Below are positions 58,783-64,000 of a stretch of 64,000 nucleotides of DNA, piece by piece. The notes beneath the pieces were generated by a model. The model ran no database searches and was not told where the DNA came from. It saw nothing but the letters and a program-made list of their open reading frames with translations. Origin of the DNA: Rosenbergiella collisarenosi (GTDB lineage: Bacteria; Pseudomonadota; Gammaproteobacteria; Enterobacterales; Enterobacteriaceae); contig NZ_JABBFP010000004.1 of the NCBI RefSeq assembly GCF_018494085.1, forward strand, positions 124,001 to 188,000, written 5' to 3'. Position 1 is the first letter of the stretch; every line of letters begins with the position of its first letter. The position numbers and the translations under genes are program-made.

Positions 58783-60039
58783 TTAAAATAATGTGATCGG
58801 GTATTGTGCAATAAGACGTAAGTCGCTGCCGCCGCGGTTATAGTCTGCGGCATCGGCTGATACCTGTAATCGCGAGTAACGTACCGTGAGTTGCAGATCC
58901 TTAGCGGGCCCTGACGGCACTACGTAATCGAGCTGATTAAAAACTTCACGCTCTTTACCGTGAGACGAGGCTGATGTGTGGATATCCGTCCCAGAAACAT
59001 AGGCAAGGTCATAAGATAACCCTGATAATCCAAGCCCGGTGAGATCCAGAGAATAAGCCACCTGCCATGATCGTTCATCCTGGCCGATAAAATCGGACCA
59101 ATAAGAGTTACTGACCCATATGCCTCCATCGCCTAGCCCCTGCTTATCGCGATATCCCCCATACTGGAACCCAGTACTGCCGCTATTTTGCTGATATGCG
59201 AGCTTAAAACTCTGCATGCCATAGACATAGCGTCCAGCCGTACTCCAAATTATATTGCTACGACCACTGTTTATTTCCCGCGCATAATCATCGGTAAGTC
59301 GTGAGTTATAACCATTAATATCGAGAATGAATTTTTGCTGCGTAGAAATAGGATGCGTATAGGTAAAGCTAGAAAATTGTTTATCAATGACTTGGGGAAT
59401 ATGCTCTGCATAGGCAGAGACCGATATTTGCGAATTAATTTGATAACGTGCACCTGCATAGAATAAACGCCCGAGCCCAGAATTATAATGATTCGAGCTT
59501 TTACGTTGTTCCGCTGTCAAATAACCCGCACTGATATCGACCCCTGTAATATCCTGAGACTCCAGCATCCATCCGGTATAGGTTTCATAGAGTAAGCGTG
59601 AGGTGTCGGCGGTAACCAGGGGGATGAGCGGCTGCTGCGTCCCGTAACTCACGACCGTCTGCCCAACCTTAGCTTTAATACGCCCGCCTAGTTTGCGCAA
59701 CGTACTCTGCGCGTGACCGTCTGAATTTTGAGAAAAATAATCGATCCCTCCCGCGCCACTACGCCCTCTCCCGCCATCGAGTCTCACCGCCAATTGCCCG
59801 AGGATATCCGCGCCGATTCCAACCGGGCCAGGAGTAAAACCAGAGGTGAAATGTGCAATCGCCGCTTGGCCCCATTCACGACGCGTCCTGACATCGCTAT
59901 CGCTATAATGGCGATTCATCATGGCATTTTTAAATAAAAAGTTAAGGTGACTATCGGTGGTAAAACTATTCTGTTGCGCAGTAGCTTGCACGGTAAATAA
60001 TACCGGGATCGCTATAACCAGTTGGTAAGCCTTCATCAT
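58783..60039 (-). CDS. OprD-family outer-membrane porin (paralogue 2)
   Basis: A second OprD-type porin of 418 residues. Signal peptide about 22 residues (YQLVIAIPVLFTVQATA), barrel block TRREWGQAAIAHFTSGFTPG and LDGGRGRSGAGGIDYFSQNS, terminal QYPITLF. The two ATGs at 60039 and 60036 are equally compatible; AAGGCG ribosome site. It diverges from the M20 gene at 60257 and flanks the MetQ-like gene with its paralogue. Confidence 0.93.
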   Translation of the reverse strand: MMKAYQLVIAIPVLFTVQATAQQNSFTTDSHLNFLFKNAMMNRHYSDSDVRTRREWGQAAIAHFTSGFTPGPVGIGADILGQLAVRLDGGRGRSGAGGIDYFSQNSDGHAQSTLRKLGGRIKAKVGQTVVSYGTQQPLIPLVTADTSRLLYETYTGWMLESQDITGVDISAGYLTAEQRKSSNHYNSGLGRLFYAGARYQINSQISVSAYAEHIPQVIDKQFSSFTYTHPISTQQKFILDINGYNSRLTDDYAREINSGRSNIIWSTAGRYVYGMQSFKLAYQQNSGSTGFQYGGYRDKQGLGDGGIWVSNSYWSDFIGQDERSWQVAYSLDLTGLGLSGLSYDLAYVSGTDIHTSASSHGKEREVFNQLDYVVPSGPAKDLQLTVRYSRLQVSADAADYNRGGSDLRLIAQYPITLF

Positions 60040-60256
60040 TTCGCCTTGGATTATTATTATTTTAATTAGTTTTTATAGTTAATTATTTTTTATTTCGTTA
60101 ACCATTATTAAATTAATTTAATTCTTCCCCGTAAAACAAGGCCTGACTTATATCGATTATCGCTAAGCTTAACGAGTTTCGGTTTTTAACAAAACTCTCG
60201 CCAGCTGATAAACTTTTACCACGATAACTTTTATCCTGTAACTCGATGAGGACGTT

Positions 60257-61402
60257 ATGACACAGCGCAGCACCGAAGACTTTGCCGAGTATTTAATCGG
60301 TTTTCGTCACGAACTTCATCGTTTTCCTGAACTCTCCTCGCAAGAATTTGCCACTACGCAGCGTATTCGCCAACACCTTGAGCAGCATCAGATCCGTATT
60401 CTCGATTATCCGCTCACGACAGGTCTAGTGGCGGAGGTGGGGCCTAGCGAAGGACCACTCTTAGTACTTCGCTCAGATATCGATGCATTACCGATTGAAG
60501 AGCAAGCAGAGGTTAGCTTTCGTTCGGAACATCCGGGTGTGATGCACGCATGCGGCCACGACTTTCACAGCGCGGCTGCGCTGGGTGCTGCCATTATCCT
60601 GAAACGGCAAGAGGCGGCGTTATCGGGCCGCGTGCGTATTTTATTTCAGGCGGCAGAGGAAATCGGCGTAGGCGCGCGGGATATCGTTGCGACCGGTGCA
60701 CTGCGCGAGGCCCATGCGGTATTTGGGATCCATAACGACCCATCTCTACCGGCAGGTACTATCGGCTGTAAGGCGGGGCCGCTAACGGCGGCCGTCGATC
60801 GTTTCGCCTTGACCATACAGGGAGTTGGCAGCCATGCCGCGAAACCCGAACAGAGCGTGGATCCGATCATCATCGCCAGCCAACTGGTTTCGAGTTTACA
60901 GACGATCATTAGCCGTAATACCCCGTCAGCGGATAACGCCGTGGTGTCGATCACTCAGTTTCATAGCGGCAGCGCTTGGAATATTATTCCGGATAAAGCG
61001 TGGTTAGAGGGGACGGTGAGAAGCTTCTCCGCCCAGGCGCGTCAATTAATCGAGAGCCGTTTTCAGCAAATCGTACAAGGTTTTTCAGCCGCCTTTGCCG
61101 TGAATATCGATCTCGATTGGCAGGCCGGACCGCCTTCGGTCGTGAACGATGAACGGTGGGCAGAATTTGCCCTGCAGCAAGCGACACGTAGTGGTTTGAC
61201 GGCACAGGTGGTAGAAGCCAGCCCGATTGGCGAAGATTTCTCTTACTACCTGCAGCAGACACCGGGGGCCTTCATCATGGTCGGTACCGGCGAGCCTTAC
61301 GCCTTACATCACCCTGCGTTTCGCATTAATGACCAAGTGCTACTCCCCACCGCACAGTATTTAGCTGATCTGGCGGTTGCAGGTCTGCGCACGCTGCCAT
61401 AA
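60257..61402 (+). CDS. M20-family amidohydrolase (YxeP-like)
   Basis: A 381-residue amidohydrolase, close in length to B. subtilis YxeP (380), which removes acetyl groups from N-acetyl-cysteine-type compounds. Metal-site motifs are VMHACGHDFHSAAALG and FQAAEEIGVGAR, with VGSHAAKPEQSVDPI in the dimerisation domain and FSYYLQQTPGAFIMVGTG near the end. A GAGG ribosome site precedes the ATG. It is divergent from porin 2 and convergent on the ABC transporter genes. Confidence 0.88.
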   Translation: MTQRSTEDFAEYLIGFRHELHRFPELSSQEFATTQRIRQHLEQHQIRILDYPLTTGLVAEVGPSEGPLLVLRSDIDALPIEEQAEVSFRSEHPGVMHACGHDFHSAAALGAAIILKRQEAALSGRVRILFQAAEEIGVGARDIVATGALREAHAVFGIHNDPSLPAGTIGCKAGPLTAAVDRFALTIQGVGSHAAKPEQSVDPIIIASQLVSSLQTIISRNTPSADNAVVSITQFHSGSAWNIIPDKAWLEGTVRSFSAQARQLIESRFQQIVQGFSAAFAVNIDLDWQAGPPSVVNDERWAEFALQQATRSGLTAQVVEASPIGEDFSYYLQQTPGAFIMVGTGEPYALHHPAFRINDQVLLPTAQYLADLAVAGLRTLP

Positions 61403-61404
61403 CC

Positions 61405-61429
61405 ATTCGGCCCCCGTTGGGGGCCGAAT
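61405..61429. terminator. Bidirectional terminator between M20 and ABC genes
   Basis: A perfect 11-bp stem (ATTCGGCCCCC at 61405-61415, complement at 61419-61429) with a GTT loop lies in the 32-bp convergent gap. Very stable; no long T run. Confidence 0.75.
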
Positions 61430-61434
61430 CATCC

Positions 61435-62205
61435 TTAATGCGAAACATCTTCTCCAAAATACTTCTCAGAGATTTTCTGATAAGTACCGTCTTTCTTCAG
61501 CTCAGCGAGTGCCGTATTGATCGCTGTTTGCAGGGCGGTGTCATCCTTTCTCATCAACACACCAGAAGCGCTTGCATTGTCCTCTGAGGCGACGACTTTC
61601 ACCGGTGCATTCGCTCGGTGCTTTTTAAAGTCGAGGTAAGAAAGGTTATCGTTCACCGTTGCATCGGCCCGGCCCTGAACCACGAGGTCGACAGCTTGGT
61701 TAAAACCGTCAGTGTTGACTAACTGGGCACCATAATGACGAGCGATTTGTGCGTAGTTGCTGGTCAGCGACTGCGCTGAGTTTTTGCCTTTAAGATCCGT
61801 GAACTGATGGATACTGTTGTTATCGCTCTTGACGATCAGTACGGCTTTCGAGGCAATGTAAGGCGCGGAGAACGCATATTTCTTCTGACGTTCAGGGCTG
61901 ATGCCGACTTCGTTAATCACGACGTCGTAGCGTTTGGCATCCAAGCCTGCGATCAGACCATCCCACTTACTCTCGACAAAGACCGGCTTAACCTTCAATT
62001 GTTTAGCAATGGCTTCGCCGATCTCGACATCAAACCCCGTTAAATCGCCGGAAATCGTGTGAAAGGTAAAGGGGGCATAGGTCCCTTCGGTGCCGATTTT
62101 TAGCTGGCCAGTCGCTTTAACATTAGCGAGGGTATCAGCCATTGCCGAGCTAGCAAAACCTAATGGAACGAGCATGGCGAGTAACGCTAGAGAACGCTTT
62201 TTCAT
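61435..62205 (-). CDS. Polar amino-acid ABC transporter, periplasmic binding protein
   Basis: A 256-residue binding protein, FliY/TcyJ (cystine)-like. Sec signal about 23 residues (ALLAMLVPLGFASSAMA), then the class 3 binding fold LKIGTEGTYAPFTFHTISG and GFDVEIGEAIAKQL. ISPERQKKYAFSAPYIAS and DATVNDNLSYLDF complete the site. AGGAG ribosome site. Third gene of the permease-ATPase-binding-protein operon. Cystine or another sulfur amino acid is the likely but unproven ligand. Confidence 0.87.
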   Translation of the reverse strand: MKKRSLALLAMLVPLGFASSAMADTLANVKATGQLKIGTEGTYAPFTFHTISGDLTGFDVEIGEAIAKQLKVKPVFVESKWDGLIAGLDAKRYDVVINEVGISPERQKKYAFSAPYIASKAVLIVKSDNNSIHQFTDLKGKNSAQSLTSNYAQIARHYGAQLVNTDGFNQAVDLVVQGRADATVNDNLSYLDFKKHRANAPVKVVASEDNASASGVLMRKDDTALQTAINTALAELKKDGTYQKISEKYFGEDVSH

Positions 62206-62222
62206 AATAACTCCTGGTGAAA

Positions 62223-62987
62223 TTAGGTTGGGTTGACTGCGGGTAACCCCGCCGTTAACGTGGCGATATATTCCGCCGTGCGTGCGTGTTGCGGGGAACG
62301 GAAAAGAGTCGCTGATTCTCCGGTTTCTACAATCTCCCCTGCTTCGAGGAAAATAGTCTGGTTCGCGACAGAGGCTGCCAAACGTAGGTCGTGGGTTGCC
62401 ATCAGCATGGTCGTACCTTCGTTCGCCAATTGGCGTAATACGGCTACGACTTCGGCGGCAAGCTCTGGATCGAGTGCCGACGTTGGCTCATCACATAATA
62501 GAACCTGCGGAGAGGGCGCCAGTGCGCGCGCGATTGCAACGCGTTGCTGTTGCCCGCCCGACAGTGTTGCCGGCATAACATTACGTTTATGGGCTAATCC
62601 CACTTTCTCCAGCAAGGCCTCTGCCCGCGCAATCGCCTCTGCTTTCGGCATACGATGTACGACGATCAGCCCTTCGGTGATATTTTCAATTACCGTTTTA
62701 TGGGGGAACAGCGCAAAGTTTTGAAATACCATCCCCGTTTGTCGGCTTATTTGATAGATATCGCGGGTACGAGGTGGCTTCTGCGTAAACACTAATCGCG
62801 CTTCGTCCAACTGCATCTCGCCCGACTGGGGGATTTCTAATAAGTTAACGCAGCGCAATAAGGTGCTTTTACCGCTACCAGAGGGGCCAATCAGCGCGGT
62901 GACAGAGCCTCGCGGCAGCGTAAGGCTAATATCTTTCAGGACGTGATTGTCTTGAAAATATTTGTTGATGCCCTGTAATGAAATCAT
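62223..62987 (-). CDS. Polar amino-acid ABC transporter, ATP-binding protein
   Basis: A 254-residue ATPase with Walker A GPSGSGKST (residues 34-42), Q-loop GMVFQNFALFPH, signature LSGGQQQRVAIARAL, Walker B VLLCDEPTSALD and the switch His in MATHDL. It fits the cystine/polar amino-acid (TcyN, GlnQ) type. It starts 4 bases after the permease gene and 17 bases before the binding-protein gene. Confidence 0.93.
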   Translation of the reverse strand: MISLQGINKYFQDNHVLKDISLTLPRGSVTALIGPSGSGKSTLLRCVNLLEIPQSGEMQLDEARLVFTQKPPRTRDIYQISRQTGMVFQNFALFPHKTVIENITEGLIVVHRMPKAEAIARAEALLEKVGLAHKRNVMPATLSGGQQQRVAIARALAPSPQVLLCDEPTSALDPELAAEVVAVLRQLANEGTTMLMATHDLRLAASVANQTIFLEAGEIVETGESATLFRSPQHARTAEYIATLTAGLPAVNPT

Positions 62988-62991
62988 CTCG

Positions 62992-63663
62992 CTATACTCC
63001 TGTCACCGTTTCCTGGGAGAAATGCTTCTCAAGCTTGTTTTGTAGCGCCGATAAAAGGGTACTGAAAAACAGGTAAATCAGCGCTGCTTCGATATACAGG
63101 ATTAATGGCTGATAGGTAACCGCCGCTATCCGCTGTGCGGCTAAGAACATTTCAGGTACGGTGATCACCGATGCCAATGAGGTATCTTTAACTAAAGAGA
63201 TAAAGGTATTAGATAAAGGCGGAACGGCAATTCTTGCGGCTTGCGGCAGAATAATACGTACCAGAGCCTGACGCCAGCTCATACCGATGGAGTGCGCGGC
63301 CTCCCACTGACTACTCGGTACGGACTTGATCGTGGCGCGGATAATCTCCGACGAGTAAGCCCCAATATTTAAGGAAAAACCAATGACTGCGGCCGGGAAG
63401 GCAGAGATAGTAATCCCAATGCTGGGCAGTGCATAAAAGATTAAGAAGAGTTGGACGAGCAACGGCGTCCCACGAAATAACCAGACGTAGAAACGTACCA
63501 AATAGTGTAGGGGTTTTGGACCATACAATCGAGCGAGAGCAACTAAGAAGCCTAGCGATAAGCCAAGTACGAAGGCAAGCAAGGTTAAGGGAATCGTAAA
63601 GGTCAGTCCGGCATGAAGCATCGGCCAGAATGATTCCGCGGCGAGGGTTAGCCAATCTGGCAC
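62992..63663 (-). CDS. Polar amino-acid ABC transporter, permease
   Basis: A 223-residue inner-membrane permease with about five helices and the HisM-type EAA motif (SSQWEAAHSIGMSWRQALVR). The start is a GTG at 63663 with a strong GGAAGGTGA ribosome site. First gene of the operon; the 228-bp gap up to the LysR remnant presumably holds its promoter, but I could not identify one with confidence. Confidence 0.92.
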   Translation of the reverse strand: MPDWLTLAAESFWPMLHAGLTFTIPLTLLAFVLGLSLGFLVALARLYGPKPLHYLVRFYVWLFRGTPLLVQLFLIFYALPSIGITISAFPAAVIGFSLNIGAYSSEIIRATIKSVPSSQWEAAHSIGMSWRQALVRIILPQAARIAVPPLSNTFISLVKDTSLASVITVPEMFLAAQRIAAVTYQPLILYIEAALIYLFFSTLLSALQNKLEKHFSQETVTGV

Positions 63664-63891
63664 AGTTCACCTTCCATAGAATAAGTTAAACACAAAAGGT
63701 TACCAACATTGATAACCACTTCCTCTATTCTAGGCAGGAAACCGGGAGAGGGAAATATCATTTAGATATTGATTTAGAACAAGAGTTAACTCTCTATGCT
63801 TTTTATCGTTGAAATGGTGAAAAAAACGTCATTCCAACTGTATAGGTAATATTTTTCTCTTATACAGCGTCTAAAACCCGGTACCGGCACC

Positions 63892-64000
63892 TCAAGATAG
63901 CCGCTCGAAACTGCGTACCAGACTATCGATAAAGACGCGTGTACGAGAAGGCATTAACCGCGTGCTTGGAAAGACAATCCACACCGGACGCTTTTTACTC
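63892..64000 (-). CDS. LysR-type regulator, C-terminal end (5' end beyond window)
   Basis: The frame ending at a TGA (63894-63892) gives 36 residues, KKRPVWIVFPSTRLMPSRTR then VFIDSLVRSFERLS. This is the usual last strand-helix of a LysR effector domain (P-x-VFPS..., then VFIDSLV). The rest of the gene lies beyond the right edge. As the neighbour upstream of the ABC operon it may regulate it, which is inference. Confidence 0.7.
   Translation of the reverse strand, partial: SKKRPVWIVFPSTRLMPSRTRVFIDSLVRSFERLS

Overview
The window looks like a chromosomal segment of a gammaproteobacterium of the order Enterobacterales. Its backbone follows the Escherichia coli metC-dkgA-ftsP-plsC-parC-mdaB-parE-yqiA-cpdA-yqiB-nudF-tolC-ygiD-ribB-ubiK-hldE-glnE-ygiF-ygiM-cca-uppP-folB-plsY-tsaD-rpsU-dnaG-rpoD order almost gene for gene, with proteins of nearly the same length. 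A cytochrome-c-linked FAD dehydrogenase complex, a dkgA homologue, and gaps relative to E. coli (no ygiBC or zupT next to tolC-ribB) suggest Erwiniaceae, perhaps near Tatumella or Rosenbergiella. That placement is inference and was not tested. Both window edges cut genes: exbB on the left, a LysR-type regulator on the right.

Region 1 (1-35 kb) is core genome: TonB energisation (exbB, with a Fur-like box), methionine synthesis (metC), topoisomerase IV (parC, parE), lipid and envelope genes (plsC, plsY, uppP, hldE, tolC, ftsP), the nudF-yqiB-cpdA-yqiA-parE operon, the FMN-riboswitch-controlled ribB, nitrogen control (glnE), tRNA maturation (cca, tsaD) and the rpsU-dnaG-rpoD operon with an internal promoter and an attenuator-like hairpin. 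The one clear insertion here is an AT-rich two-gene cassette at 15.8-18.1 kb, between ygiD and ribB. It encodes a 625-residue protein with a glycine-rich hydrophobic C-terminus, overlapped by a small membrane protein: a candidate membrane-active toxin with its immunity protein. It is the most novel-looking locus in the window.

Region 2 (35-47.5 kb) is accessory and stress-related: a GNAT acetyltransferase, YecA, an NCS2 purine permease, a three-gene OmpA-like/DUF2382/DUF2382 operon, Mtr, a PoxB-like enzyme, ProP, ZinT behind a Zur-like box, a tyrosine phosphatase and a DoxX protein.

Region 3 (47.5-53.8 kb) is oxidative and redox: a YdeP-type molybdopterin oxidoreductase, then a three-subunit dehydrogenase (Tat-exported small subunit, triheme cytochrome c, GMC flavoprotein with a CC-x4-C Fe-S motif) that would oxidise a sugar or sugar acid and pass electrons to the respiratory chain.

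Region 4 (53.8-64 kb) starts with an AT-rich PIN-toxin/Phd-antitoxin pair. It continues with what looks like one nutrient-scavenging module: two M20 amidohydrolases, two paralogous OprD porins, a MetQ-like lipoprotein behind tandem MetJ-box-like repeats, and a polar amino-acid ABC transporter of the cystine type, with a truncated LysR regulator at the edge. Together they suggest uptake and deacylation of N-acylated, perhaps sulfur-containing, amino acids. I saw no tRNA, rRNA, CRISPR array, insertion sequence or phage gene.
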